The notes: generated by a model not told the origin, from the letters alone. A stretch of 64,000 bases of DNA from JAXJSP01 sp036310005 (GCA_036310005.1 JAXJSP010000006.1:1-64000), one strand, 5' to 3'. Counted from the first letter of the stretch, positions 9,015-17,543 are shown. Made by a program: numbers and translations.

Positions 9015-9452
9015 ATGAAAATTTCTACTAAAGGCAGATATGCACTCAGAATGTTTATAGATTTAGCCGAGCATGACAATGAAGGTTATGTTTCGCTAAA
9101 AGACATTTGTCAAAGACAAGACATATCAAAAAAATATTTAGAACAAATAATTGCTTTATTCGCAAAGACCAATATTTTACTGACTTCAAGAGGAGCCTCG
9201 GGCGGATATAAACTTGCAAAGCCGGCAAGCGAATACACAGTCGGCGAGATATTAAGACTTACCGAAGGAAGCCTTGCGCCTGTTTCGTGTTTAGACCATG
9301 ATTTAGGCAAGTGTAAGCATAGTGTAGACTGCCCTACTTTACCTGTATGGCAAGGTCTGAACAAAGTCGTATGTGACTATTTAGACTCAATAACTTTACA
9401 AGATATTATTGAACAGCGAAACCGACTCGATTCGGACAGTTACATGATATAA
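9015..9452 (+). CDS. Rrf2/IscR-family transcriptional regulator with three-Cys cluster motif
   Basis: Winged-helix repressor of the Rrf2 family, 145 residues, beginning with the typical MKISTKGRYALRM. The recognition helix region is ISKKYLEQII and the wing is SRGASGGYKLAKP. Three cysteines, C92, C100 and C106, follow the dimerisation helix. Their position matches the [2Fe-2S] ligands of IscR, though the spacing here is C-x7-C-x5-C. It could therefore sense Fe-S status, redox state or NO. No Fe-S assembly or cysteine genes are adjacent, so the targets cannot be inferred. CymR-like cysteine regulators lack this cluster, which argues for the IscR/NsrR side. Confidence 0.88.
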   Translation: MKISTKGRYALRMFIDLAEHDNEGYVSLKDICQRQDISKKYLEQIIALFAKTNILLTSRGASGGYKLAKPASEYTVGEILRLTEGSLAPVSCLDHDLGKCKHSVDCPTLPVWQGLNKVVCDYLDSITLQDIIEQRNRLDSDSYMI

Positions 9453-9463
9453 AACAAAGTTTT

Positions 9464-9504
9464 AATATACGCCCCAAAGGCATAATGCTTTTGGGGTGTA
9501 TATT
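9464..9504. terminator. Bidirectional terminator between the Rrf2 gene and copA
   Basis: A 15-bp stem with one G-T pair, 9464-9478 with 9490-9504. T-rich sequence follows on both sides, serving the two convergent genes. Confidence 0.8.
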
Positions 9505-9520
9505 GTTATTTATTGCTTTT

Positions 9521-11950
9521 TTATAATACTTTATATCCTTGTGCTATTACGGTATTTTTAAGAGCATCTGACAAGTCGTCATTTTCTGCAACTACAATTG
9601 CCTCGCCTTTTTTATGGCTAACTTCGACCTGACTGACACCGTTTACCGCCTGCAAAGCCCCTTTTACTCTCATTTCACAATGAGAACACATCATACCTTC
9701 GATTTTTAACTGATATTTCACTTTCTTCACCTTCTCTTTTTTGTTTGATTTAAACAGGTTTAATCTTAAAGCATTTGTTACAACGCAAAAACTTGATAGA
9801 CTCATAGCGGCGGCGCCGAACATCGGGTTTAACTGCCAGCCGAAAATATTTATAAATACACCTGCTGCGAGCGGTATTCCTATTAAATTATAAATAAACG
9901 CCCAAAACAGATTTTCGTGTATATTTCTTAAAGTTGCTTTTGAAAGTTTAATTGCTGTTACTACATCAAAAAGTCCGTTTTTCATTAAAACAACATCCGC
10001 TGCATCAATAGCAACATCAGTACCAGAGCCTATTGCAATACCGACATCTGCCGAAGTTAAAGCCGGCGCGTCATTAATTCCGTCGCCTACCATAGCGACC
10101 TTACTTTTTGCTTTATAGTCTCTGATAGTTTCCTGCTTTTTGTCGGGTAAAACTTCTGCGACTACTTCATCAACACCAACTGCGTTTGCGATTGCATTTG
10201 CGGTTTTTTTGTTATCGCCTGTGAGCATTACAACATCAATTTTCATATTTTTAAGGCTCTTTATTGCTTGCTTACTGTCTTCTTTTATAACATCGGCAAC
10301 TGCAATTATACCTATCAACTGCTTATCATAAGCAAAATACAGCGGTGTTTTTCCCTCATTTGATAAATTATCGGCAATAGATATAACTGAATTATCGACA
10401 CGTACAAACTGATTAATAAAATTGATGTTTCCTGTAATCAGTTTCTTTTTATCTAAAACACATTCAAGTCCGTTGCCTAAAACCGATGTAAAGCCTCGTA
10501 CTTCTTGCTTTTCTATTCCGTTTTTAACTGCATAATCTACAACAGCGGTTGCAAGCGGGTGTTCACTTTTATCTTCAATTGAATAAGCAAAAGAAAGAAG
10601 TTTTTTGTTATCAAAATCATTAAAAGCAACAATATCGGTTACTGTGGGTTCGCCTTTGGTGATAGTACCTGTTTTATCTAAAATAACAGTTTTTACCCTG
10701 CCTGTTTCTTCTAAAGATTCGGCAGATTTGAATAAAATACCTTTTTTTGCACCGACACCGCTGCCAACCATAATTGCAACCGGAGTTGCAAGTCCCAAAG
10801 CGCACGGACAACTGATTACCAAAACCGAGATTGCTCTTGCAAGTGAAAAGCCCAAGGAATAATCAAGCAACAGCCATACTACAAAAGTAACAACCGCAAT
10901 TATTATAACTGTCGGAACGAAAATGCCCGATACTTTATCAGCGACTTTTGCAATCGGCGCTTTTGATGCGGAGGCATCGCTTACCATTTTAATGATTTTT
11001 GATAAAGTTGTATCTTCACCGACTTTAGTGGCTTTGCATTTTAAAAAGCCCGATTGATTTAATGTTGCCGAATATACATTGTCGCCTTTTGTTTTATCAA
11101 CAGGAATACTTTCTCCTGTTAAAGCAGACTCGTTGACAGCGCTTTCACCTTCAATAACAACAGCATCAACAGGGATGCTCTCACCCGGTCTTACAACAAA
11201 GATGTCGCCGATTTTAACTTCTTCGGCGCTTACGGTTATTTCCTTTCCGTCAACTATTAAATTGGCGGTTTTGGGTGCTAACTGCATTAAACTTTTCAAA
11301 GCATCGGTTGTTCTGCCCTTTGACATATCTTCAAGTTTTTTACCTACCGTTATGAGTGTTAAAATCATAGCCGATGATTCAAAATACATTTCGTGTAATA
11401 AATGATGTTGATTTGCACTCGGCAAGGTCATTAAAAACAAAGAGTAAAGGCTGTAAATAAAAGCGGCTCCCGCACCCAAAGACACGAGTGTATCCATATT
11501 AGGTGAGCCTTTTAACACTGATTTAACACCGCTGATAAAGAACTGTCTGTTAATAACCATTATTACAATAGTAAGCAACATCTGAACTATTGCAATTGCG
11601 ATATAGTTTTTATCTAAAAAACTCGGTACAGGCCAATTCCACATTTTGTAGCCCATTGAAAAATACATTAAGACAAGCAGAACAATTACTGATGAAATCA
11701 GTCGGAATTTTAAATTATCGCTGTTTTCTGTTTTTTCTTTAACTGTTGCTTTTCCTTTAACGCTTGCTCCGTATCCAACTGATTTTACAGCATTTATGAT
11801 AATATCATCGGATAATTCGGAGTCAACAGTCATTGAATTTGTAAGCAAATTTACATTACAAGATTTTACGCCGTCAAGTTTTGTGACTGCTTTTTCGACT
11901 CTTGCGCTACAAGATGCACAGGTCATTCCTGTTACATTAAACTGTTTCAT
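9521..11950 (-). CDS. copA: Copper-exporting P-type ATPase
   Basis: P1B-type heavy-metal ATPase of 809 residues. An N-terminal metal-binding domain has GMTCASC (residues 8-14). It is followed by membrane helices, an actuator domain with TGES, and the transport-site SCPCALGLATP (CPC at about 382-384). The phosphorylation motif DKTGT lies near 424, and MVGDGINDAPAL is the hinge. Unusually, a second HMA domain sits at the C-terminus (IEGMMCSHCEMRVKGAL, about residues 738-809), like a fused CopZ chaperone. CPC with an N-terminal CxxC predicts Cu(I) export. No separate copZ or csoR is adjacent. A palindrome overlaps its promoter. Confidence 0.95.
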   Translation of the reverse strand: MKQFNVTGMTCASCSARVEKAVTKLDGVKSCNVNLLTNSMTVDSELSDDIIINAVKSVGYGASVKGKATVKEKTENSDNLKFRLISSVIVLLVLMYFSMGYKMWNWPVPSFLDKNYIAIAIVQMLLTIVIMVINRQFFISGVKSVLKGSPNMDTLVSLGAGAAFIYSLYSLFLMTLPSANQHHLLHEMYFESSAMILTLITVGKKLEDMSKGRTTDALKSLMQLAPKTANLIVDGKEITVSAEEVKIGDIFVVRPGESIPVDAVVIEGESAVNESALTGESIPVDKTKGDNVYSATLNQSGFLKCKATKVGEDTTLSKIIKMVSDASASKAPIAKVADKVSGIFVPTVIIIAVVTFVVWLLLDYSLGFSLARAISVLVISCPCALGLATPVAIMVGSGVGAKKGILFKSAESLEETGRVKTVILDKTGTITKGEPTVTDIVAFNDFDNKKLLSFAYSIEDKSEHPLATAVVDYAVKNGIEKQEVRGFTSVLGNGLECVLDKKKLITGNINFINQFVRVDNSVISIADNLSNEGKTPLYFAYDKQLIGIIAVADVIKEDSKQAIKSLKNMKIDVVMLTGDNKKTANAIANAVGVDEVVAEVLPDKKQETIRDYKAKSKVAMVGDGINDAPALTSADVGIAIGSGTDVAIDAADVVLMKNGLFDVVTAIKLSKATLRNIHENLFWAFIYNLIGIPLAAGVFINIFGWQLNPMFGAAAMSLSSFCVVTNALRLNLFKSNKKEKVKKVKYQLKIEGMMCSHCEMRVKGALQAVNGVSQVEVSHKKGEAIVVAENDDLSDALKNTVIAQGYKVL

Positions 11951-11983
11951 TATTTACCTTCTTTTTTTATAATTGACATATAA

Positions 11984-12012
11984 ATTTTATAATACATTTT
12001 AAAAGTTGTCAA
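11984..12012 (-). promoter_or_regulatory. copA: Sigma-A-type promoter of copA
   Basis: On the minus strand a consensus TTGACA (12007-12012), a 17-bp spacer and TAAAAT (11984-11989). The -35 is one arm of the 12007-12025 palindrome, so an operator protein there would block RNA polymerase. Confidence 0.65.
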
Positions 12013-12025
12013 TTAACAATTGACA
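12007..12025. promoter_or_regulatory. 19-bp palindrome in the copA/tcdA divergent region, putative operator
   Basis: TGTCAATTAACAATTGACA: two 8-bp arms around AAC. A third half-site, AATTGACA, lies at 11971-11978 near the expected copA transcript start. The right arm and that site form a 12-bp direct repeat (11971-11982 and 12018-12029). The family of the binding protein cannot be read from this; it does not look like the GC-rich CsoR box or the CopY TACAnnTGTA box. Confidence 0.5.
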
Positions 12026-12077
12026 TATATTTATTCAATATGCAATAATATTATAAACTTAATTTACGAGGTTTAGT

Positions 12078-12761
12078 ATGAAAAATGAATTGACTCGAAC
12101 AAAAATGCTTATCGGCGAAGATGCAATTAATAAACTTAAAAATTCAAAAGTTGCAGTATTCGGAATCGGCGGCGTAGGCGGATACACGGTTGAGGCGCTT
12201 GCGCGTTGCGGAATCGGAACGCTTGATTTGATTGACAGCGATACAGTTGATATTACTAATTTAAACAGGCAAATTTATGCTTTACACTCAACTATCGGCA
12301 AAAACAAAACTGATGTGGCCAAAGAAAGAATACATGATATAAACCCGGACATTAATGTAAACACATATAATGTTTTCTATTTGCCTGAAAACTCAAATGA
12401 ATTTGACCTGTCAAAATATGACTATGTAGTAGATGCAATTGATACAGTAACTGCAAAAATTGAACTGATTGTAAACGCGCAGAAAGTAAACACACCGATT
12501 ATAAGTTCAATGGGCACGGGTAACAAACTGTCGGCAGACAGACTTGAAGTGAGCGATATTTACAGCACTTGCGTTTGCCCTCTTGCGAGAGTTATGAGAA
12601 AAGAATTAAAAGCAAGAGGTATTAAAAAACTTAAAGTCATTTATTCAAAAGAGGAAATAATTAAAAACGCAAGTAACATTCCTGCGAGTATTTCTTTTGT
12701 GCCGGCTACTGCCGGACTGCTGATTGCACAAGAAGTTATAAAAGATTTAATAAGCAAATAA
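12078..12761 (+). CDS. tcdA: tRNA threonylcarbamoyladenosine dehydratase (TcdA), ThiF/E1-like
   Basis: E1-like adenylating enzyme of 227 residues that would cyclise t6A37 of tRNAs to ct6A using ATP. The nucleotide-binding FGIGGVGGYTVEALARCG lies at about 29-46. Motifs DSDTVDITNLNRQ and VVDAIDTVTAK are diagnostic of the TcdA branch of the ThiF/MoeB superfamily. The pair CVC (STCVCPLARVMRKEL) matches TcdA and not the zinc-binding CxxC pairs of MoeB. The start ATG has GAGGTTT upstream. It is divergent from copA and ends before a strong shared terminator. ThiF and MoeB are the alternatives, but no thiamine or molybdopterin genes are nearby. Confidence 0.87.
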   Translation: MKNELTRTKMLIGEDAINKLKNSKVAVFGIGGVGGYTVEALARCGIGTLDLIDSDTVDITNLNRQIYALHSTIGKNKTDVAKERIHDINPDINVNTYNVFYLPENSNEFDLSKYDYVVDAIDTVTAKIELIVNAQKVNTPIISSMGTGNKLSADRLEVSDIYSTCVCPLARVMRKELKARGIKKLKVIYSKEEIIKNASNIPASISFVPATAGLLIAQEVIKDLISK

Positions 12762-12824
12762 AATAAATCTCTCAATACGGTAATTAATTATTAAAAACTC
12801 AAACTTAAAACTAATTAACAAAAA

Positions 12825-12849
12825 AACAACGAGCAAAATGCTCGTTGTT
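12825..12849. terminator. Bidirectional terminator between tcdA and the surface-protein gene
   Basis: An 11-bp perfect stem, 12825-12835 with 12839-12849, with a 3-nt loop. An A-run precedes it and a T-run follows, so it serves both convergent genes. Confidence 0.85.
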
Positions 12850-12861
12850 TTTTAATTTATA

Positions 12862-15800
12862 TTATTTTTCGTTTTTGCTTTTTCTTTTCTTGTTGATAAT
12901 AAGTCCAACAGCAATACCTGATGCTGCCAAAAGAACTATAATTGCAGCAAAAACATTTGACGAATCTCCGGTTGCAGCACCGTAAGTGCCCGGATCAAGA
13001 TAGTAATAATACTCAACGGTTTCGCCGGTCTTTGATACTGTACCGTCGTTGTTTGTACCACCGTTGTTTGTACCACCGTTGTTTGCAGAATCGGTATTAT
13101 CTGCGCCGCTGTCATCCGAAGTAGTAGCACTTGTATCGGAAGAAGTTGTGCCATTTGCTGATGATGAAGTATCTGTGCTACCTGATGTAGATTCTCCGCT
13201 TGATGAAGTATCTTCTTCTGAAGAAGACGGATCATCAGCACTTTGACAATCAGGTGTCCAAAGTGAGTAGTTAGATACTTTTCTGTTTGTTGATTGTGTT
13301 CCGGCAAACTGAATTGCTACCGGAGCATTCTTGAATGAATCAGCAGTTAAATAAGATGAAACATCAACATCAGTTGTTTCTGCTGCACCAGCGGTTACAG
13401 GAGTAAATGTAACTGCATCATCATTTATCAATACTACTACTGTTTTAGCATCTGCATCATATTTAATGGTTATCAAAGCATTAGGAGGATTGGTAATTAC
13501 TCCGTTTGCAATAACGACATCATCCATTTTCATTATTACATCGAAAGATGACGGTAAGTCGAGGGAACCTGCACCCGAAACAGCATCATTGTGGAATGTA
13601 ACTTCAACATTACCTACGGTAAACGATACTGTTCTTTCAAATGATCTATTAAATGAACCTACATATTCAAGGTCGAATGCTGCTTTAAAGCCTTTAGTTA
13701 AGTCATATTTTACAGCAGTTTCAATTCTAACTTTTACATTTGTGTCTGAGAACGGTGCATAGAATGCTCCGTCTTCAAGAATACCTGAATAATATGTATT
13801 GCCTCCGTCTTCTCTTGCATTTGCCGGTGCTGTATCTCCTGTCCAATCTTCAGCTTTGAATTGCTGTGTATCGATTTCTTCAGTTAATACTGTACCGTTA
13901 TTTGCCTCGTCATCTTCGCTCTGACAATCAGGTGTCCAAAGTGAGTAGTTAGAGATTCTCTTGTTTGATGCATGTGCGCCTTTTTGTGAAAGTTTAATTG
14001 TTGCAAACTTGAATGAATCAGCTGTTAAGTAAGATGAAATATCAACATCGGTTGTTGATGCGGCAGATGTATCAGCCGGTGTAAATTCAATCTTCTCTTC
14101 ACCCAATGATACAGAAATTGTCTTTGCATCAGCATCATAAACAATAGTTACAAGAGCATCAACTGAATCAGTAACTTCTGCTGTTGCAGCAGTCGTGCCA
14201 CCTATTTTTAATGTAACATCATAAGAAGAAGGTTTGGTGCCTGATGAACCGCCCGCTACATCAGGGTTTGAAATAATTACTTCAGCATCGCCGAGAGTAA
14301 AGGTCATTTGTCTTGCCTTATGTAAGTTAAATGAACCTGAATAGTAAACATCAAAAGCTGCTTTGAAACCTTTTGTAAAGTCGTATTTTGTAACAGATTC
14401 AATTGTACCTAATGTAGCATTGAACGGGAACATGATTTCACCGTCGACAATACCTGAATAATATGTATTACCAAAACTTTCATATTCTTTTACAGCAGTA
14501 TCTCCTGTCCAATCATCAACTGTAAACGGTGCGTTATCAATTTCTTCAGTTAAGATTTCACCGTATGATTCGGGTCCGGAAACTTCTTCTTCTGTGTATG
14601 ATTTGAATGTTGTATCAAATGCATCGCTCGGCTGAAATCCTCTTAAACGAGAAATGCTTGCAGTTTGACCAACCAACTCTAAAGTCTGTTCTCCGGAATA
14701 TACAGTTTCTGATAATTCTCCGGTCATAGGATTATAAAGTTTAACACTTAAATTGCCTTTTTTATAGTCGATTTCAATAGTATATGCAGTGCCGCCCCAA
14801 GTTTCATCATTTTTTGCAGCCGGCATATTTAACTGACCGTTGTTTGCGAAGTTGATTTCCGTTAATGCTTTATTATCAACTAAAACATCCTCGCCTTTTT
14901 CAACAGTAATATAGTCATCATTAGCGCTGTTTGCATATTTAAAGTTAATTGTTACTTTTAAATCTCCGTACTGAACTACATATTTAAAGTTTGCATTGCC
15001 ATGAGTACGGTTCCAGGTGCAGAATGCATAAGTTGTTGTAAAGTTAAATCCGTTTGTAGCATCAATATTGTCAAGTCTTGCAATTTCATAAAGTTTGTCA
15101 ACATTGTTGGTTTCGCCCTGATGAGCGTGGAAGTGCCAGAAAGGTGAATCGTTTGTAGCAGATTTTTTGTATGCCTCAATTTCGGAAATCACCCAAGTAG
15201 TATCGCTTTTGTCCAACGGATACTCGCCTATTGCCAAAAATTCGGGCTCAGAAGATGAAGAATCGGATGAGGTATCGCTTGATGTATCACTTGGAGTGTT
15301 GGAGGAAGTTTCACCTGAAGTATCGCTTGATGTTTCTGATGAAGTATCGCTTGATGTTTCTGATGAAGTTTCACTTGATATTTCTGAAGAAACTTCGCTT
15401 GATGGCACTTCGGAAGATGCAGGGTCTTCAAGTTTTGTAACTACAAATCCTGTAACACCTACATTTAAACCATCGGCAGCTGAATAGAAGTTGTTAGTAA
15501 CTGATGCTACACAAACTACATCATTGAAAGAATAATCGCCTGTATAAGTTGCATTTTGGGTTAACCAGGTAGGATCATCTTTTTTTTCTCCTCTTGTATA
15601 TTTAATATCAACCGATTTGTTTGCAGTATCTATGGTAATATCGTATTGAACATGAGCAAGCATTTTCCACCAGTCTCCAAGTTCAATCTCGATTATTTTC
15701 TCTTCGCCCATATATGCTCTTAATAATTTAGCCGTCTTGGTTGAGTCAGTTGAGCTTACACAGTTTTCGACTTCGAACAAAAAGTCGCCGACTTCAATGC

Positions 15801-16674
15801 GAGCTTTACCCTTATTATTAATAGCTTTATCTACATTCAAAACGCCTGTAATCTGGAACTTGTCGCCAAAATCATAAGTGCGTTTAGTAGTAAGTTTACG
15901 TTCGGTGCTTTCGTTTTTCTGATGAACAACCAAAGAACCTGCCGGTGCTGTTGTTGCGCCAACTATTGAAATTTCTTCTGTAGTAATGTAAGATACAGCA
16001 CTGTCAGGAGTCCATTTAGATGTATCTGTATCGGGAAGAATTGTTGTAACAGTTTCTGTTACGAGTGATTGAATTTCAACTGTTGTCTGAGCAGTATCGC
16101 AGTTCAAGTCTATAGCGCTTGAGTCAGCTAAAGCAATAGAAGTTGAGGATGTGTTATGTACTGCTTTAAGAGCAAAACTCTCACTTGTTATGGCAGCGTT
16201 TGGTTTAACTGCAATTTTAACTTTGAATAACAAGCCATTGTTTGCATCAAGTTCTGATTTAGAAATTGAGTAAGTTTCTCCGGCATTATTATCGGTTTCG
16301 ATTATAGCGCCAAAGACACCGTCGGCTGTATTTGCAGTAAATGTTCCTCCGGTAGCAACGGATGTGTAAGGTGTTGACCATACGACTTCTCCGCCCTCTT
16401 CAACAATTTCAAAAGTATTGGTGTTCACATCGGCAAAAGCATTAATTACCGCAATACCGGATGTGCCGATAGCACTGTCATAATCGCTTAATGAGAAAGC
16501 CATGTATGCTGTACTTCCGGGGTTTAACTGTGTAACCGCATTGCCTTGTTCATCGACAATGCTGAGTGACATTGTGGCTGATGCGCTTGCAGTTGCAGAG
16601 ATAATGCCTACTGAAAGCATTGTAGCCAGCAAAGCAACGATACACAAAATACTTAAAATTCTCTTTTTCATCAT
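12862..16674 (-). CDS. Large secreted, C-terminally anchored multidomain surface protein
   Basis: I do not recognise a named family; this is a 1270-residue surface protein. It starts MMKKRILSILCIVALLA, with signal peptide cleavage after about residue 32. A beta-rich region of about 30-205, faintly cohesin- or adhesin-like, is followed by a second beta module and a Ser/Thr/Glu/Asp linker (about 417-475). A third module follows, then two homologous modules of about 215 residues (705-921 and 931-1146), each ending SNYSLWTPDCQS. A second Ser/Thr linker leads to GTYGAATGDSSN, a hydrophobic helix and KKRKSKNEK. That tail looks like a sortase or membrane anchor with a non-canonical motif. The ATG at 16674 follows GGGAGG; the TTG upstream is part of that site. 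It is monocistronic. Carbohydrate or host adhesion is inference. Confidence 0.82.
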   Translation of the reverse strand: MMKKRILSILCIVALLATMLSVGIISATASASATMSLSIVDEQGNAVTQLNPGSTAYMAFSLSDYDSAIGTSGIAVINAFADVNTNTFEIVEEGGEVVWSTPYTSVATGGTFTANTADGVFGAIIETDNNAGETYSISKSELDANNGLLFKVKIAVKPNAAITSESFALKAVHNTSSTSIALADSSAIDLNCDTAQTTVEIQSLVTETVTTILPDTDTSKWTPDSAVSYITTEEISIVGATTAPAGSLVVHQKNESTERKLTTKRTYDFGDKFQITGVLNVDKAINNKGKARIEVGDFLFEVENCVSSTDSTKTAKLLRAYMGEEKIIEIELGDWWKMLAHVQYDITIDTANKSVDIKYTRGEKKDDPTWLTQNATYTGDYSFNDVVCVASVTNNFYSAADGLNVGVTGFVVTKLEDPASSEVPSSEVSSEISSETSSETSSDTSSETSSDTSGETSSNTPSDTSSDTSSDSSSSEPEFLAIGEYPLDKSDTTWVISEIEAYKKSATNDSPFWHFHAHQGETNNVDKLYEIARLDNIDATNGFNFTTTYAFCTWNRTHGNANFKYVVQYGDLKVTINFKYANSANDDYITVEKGEDVLVDNKALTEINFANNGQLNMPAAKNDETWGGTAYTIEIDYKKGNLSVKLYNPMTGELSETVYSGEQTLELVGQTASISRLRGFQPSDAFDTTFKSYTEEEVSGPESYGEILTEEIDNAPFTVDDWTGDTAVKEYESFGNTYYSGIVDGEIMFPFNATLGTIESVTKYDFTKGFKAAFDVYYSGSFNLHKARQMTFTLGDAEVIISNPDVAGGSSGTKPSSYDVTLKIGGTTAATAEVTDSVDALVTIVYDADAKTISVSLGEEKIEFTPADTSAASTTDVDISSYLTADSFKFATIKLSQKGAHASNKRISNYSLWTPDCQSEDDEANNGTVLTEEIDTQQFKAEDWTGDTAPANAREDGGNTYYSGILEDGAFYAPFSDTNVKVRIETAVKYDLTKGFKAAFDLEYVGSFNRSFERTVSFTVGNVEVTFHNDAVSGAGSLDLPSSFDVIMKMDDVVIANGVITNPPNALITIKYDADAKTVVVLINDDAVTFTPVTAGAAETTDVDVSSYLTADSFKNAPVAIQFAGTQSTNRKVSNYSLWTPDCQSADDPSSSEEDTSSSGESTSGSTDTSSSANGTTSSDTSATTSDDSGADNTDSANNGGTNNGGTNNDGTVSKTGETVEYYYYLDPGTYGAATGDSSNVFAAIIVLLAASGIAVGLIINKKRKSKNEK
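13036..13085. repeat. Short tandem repeat in the surface-protein gene
   Basis: A 15-nt unit (GTTTGTACCACCGTT) occurs at 13051-13065 and 13066-13080, with degenerate copies on both sides. It encodes Asn-Asn-Gly-Gly-Thr repeats just before the C-terminal anchor. Such units vary in copy number by slippage. Confidence 0.75.
13232..14577. repeat. Duplicated ~650-bp module in the surface-protein gene
   Basis: Two tandem copies (about 13240-13905 and 13910-14575) encode homologous modules of about 215 residues. They share a 32-nt identical stretch, 13244-13275 and 13922-13953, over the SLWTPDCQS codons, while the rest has diverged. This is an old duplication with one conserved block that could still recombine. 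Confidence 0.8.
15250..15425. repeat. Low-complexity Ser/Thr linker repeat
   Basis: Degenerate repeats of a GAAGTTTC/GATGTATC-type 12-nt unit encode the Ser-Ser-Glu/Asp-Thr linker of the surface protein (about residues 417-475). Such linkers separate folded extracellular modules. Confidence 0.75.
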
Positions 16675-16998
16675 TTTGAGGTTTCCTCCCAATTACAATG
16701 TTTGCATTTGAATATTTGCGTTTGTTCAATTCTGTAAAATACAATATTTATACAGACAGAATTTTGACCATAGCAATATTTAGTATTATTTTACTATGAA
16801 AATCTCATAATGTCAATGAGTAATTAACAAAAAAATCTTTAAAATGCATAATACTTTTGTACGAAAATTCAATTAAAAATTTGTGCAAAAAAACAGTTGA
16901 CAAAAATTAGTCGTGTTTTACCTTTAAAAGTGATTGACTAAATATAATTTTTAATGTAAACTTTAGAGGTGAAGAACAAACCGAGAGGAAAGGTTATT
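16675..16998. other. AT-rich divergent intergenic region
   Basis: 324 bp between the surface-protein gene and the DUF1292 gene. It holds the surface-gene promoter (16788-16816) with an implied 5' leader of about 100 nt. A TATAAT at 16943-16948 upstream of the DUF1292 gene lacks a good -35. No ORF, tRNA or clear riboswitch fold was seen. Confidence 0.6.
16788..16816 (-). promoter_or_regulatory. Sigma-A-type promoter of the surface-protein gene
   Basis: On the minus strand a perfect TTGACA (16811-16816), a 17-bp spacer and TAAAAT (16788-16793). This is one of the best promoter matches in the window and suggests strong expression. Confidence 0.7.
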
Positions 16999-17316
16999 AT
17001 GAATAAAGATGTTAATTCTGTAAATGATAATGAAGAGTATTCTCCCTATATTCTTTCTCTGACCGATGAGGACGGAAAAGAATTTACTTTTGAAGTGCTT
17101 GACGATATCGATTTTGAGGACGAGAGATATATGGCCTTGCTTCCGCAGTATGATGATCCTGTGAAGATGCTTGAGTCAAGCGGAGAACTTGTAATTTTAA
17201 AAATAGTTACCGAAGACGGTGAAGATGCTTTCATTGAAATTGAGGATGACGATGAATATGAAAGAGTTGCGAGCATTTTTACCGACAGATTACAAGACTT
17301 ATTTGAAATCGAATAA
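16999..17316 (+). CDS. DUF1292 domain-containing protein (YrzB-like)
   Basis: Acidic cytosolic protein of 105 residues and unknown function. The DUF1292 signature is visible in ILSLTDEDGKEFTFEVLDDI, RYMALLPQYDDP, GELVILKIVTEDGED and FIEIEDDDEYERVASIF. I start it at the ATG at 16999 (MNKDVNS), preceded by GAGAGGAAAGG; the GTG at 16969 has no ribosome binding site. In many Firmicutes yrzB follows ireB-ruvX; here it stands alone. Its unusually high Asp/Glu content is normal for the family. The stop is followed by the GC-rich element at 17326-17501. Confidence 0.85.
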   Translation: MNKDVNSVNDNEEYSPYILSLTDEDGKEFTFEVLDDIDFEDERYMALLPQYDDPVKMLESSGELVILKIVTEDGEDAFIEIEDDDEYERVASIFTDRLQDLFEIE

Positions 17317-17325
17317 TTTAATCTC

Positions 17326-17501
17326 CTGCCCTGTGCGCTCACTCAATCTGCTATTATAACCCTACAACCTTTTTTCAGGGAGCTTTGGCTCCGCCATGGG
17401 TGAGTAGGCCTCCTGCTTTGCAGAAGAAGGAAACCCGAAATGGCGGGCGGGCACCCACCTGCTTTACGCAGGTTATCAATAAGCGATGTACGGCAGGGCG
17501 G
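17326..17501. other. GC-rich closed, multi-hairpin intergenic element
   Basis: About 176 nt, clearly richer in GC than its surroundings and with no ORF. The ends pair (GCCCTG 17328-17333 with CAGGGC 17494-17499). Inside lie GGAGC/GCTCC (17379-17383, 17388-17392), a long stem CCGCCAT/ATGGCGG (17391-17397, 17440-17446) extended by GGGT/ACCC, CTGC/GCAG (17413-17416, 17420-17423), and ACCTGC/GCAGGT (17457-17462, 17468-17473). It could be a REP-like repeat or a structured RNA. I cannot tell which without a genome-wide search. Confidence 0.55.
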
Positions 17502-17517
17502 GTAAAAAAAGAATCAG

Positions 17518-17540
17518 ACCGAGATGGAATTCATCTCGGT
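17518..17540. terminator. Bidirectional terminator downstream of the amidase gene
   Basis: A 9-bp perfect stem, 17518-17526 with 17532-17540, and a 5-nt loop. A T-run follows on the plus strand and a U-rich tail of seven bases on the minus strand. Confidence 0.8.
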
Positions 17541-17543
17541 TTT

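Noticed and set aside
13036..15425. Long open frames on the plus strand and other minus frames within the surface-protein gene
   Set aside because: They arise from the low-complexity Ser/Thr and Asn/Gly codons, have no ribosome binding site and match nothing.
16934..16948. TTGACTAAATATAAT as a promoter of the DUF1292 gene
   Set aside because: The TTGACT and TATAAT are only 3 bp apart; no -35 at the proper distance is good, so no promoter was called.
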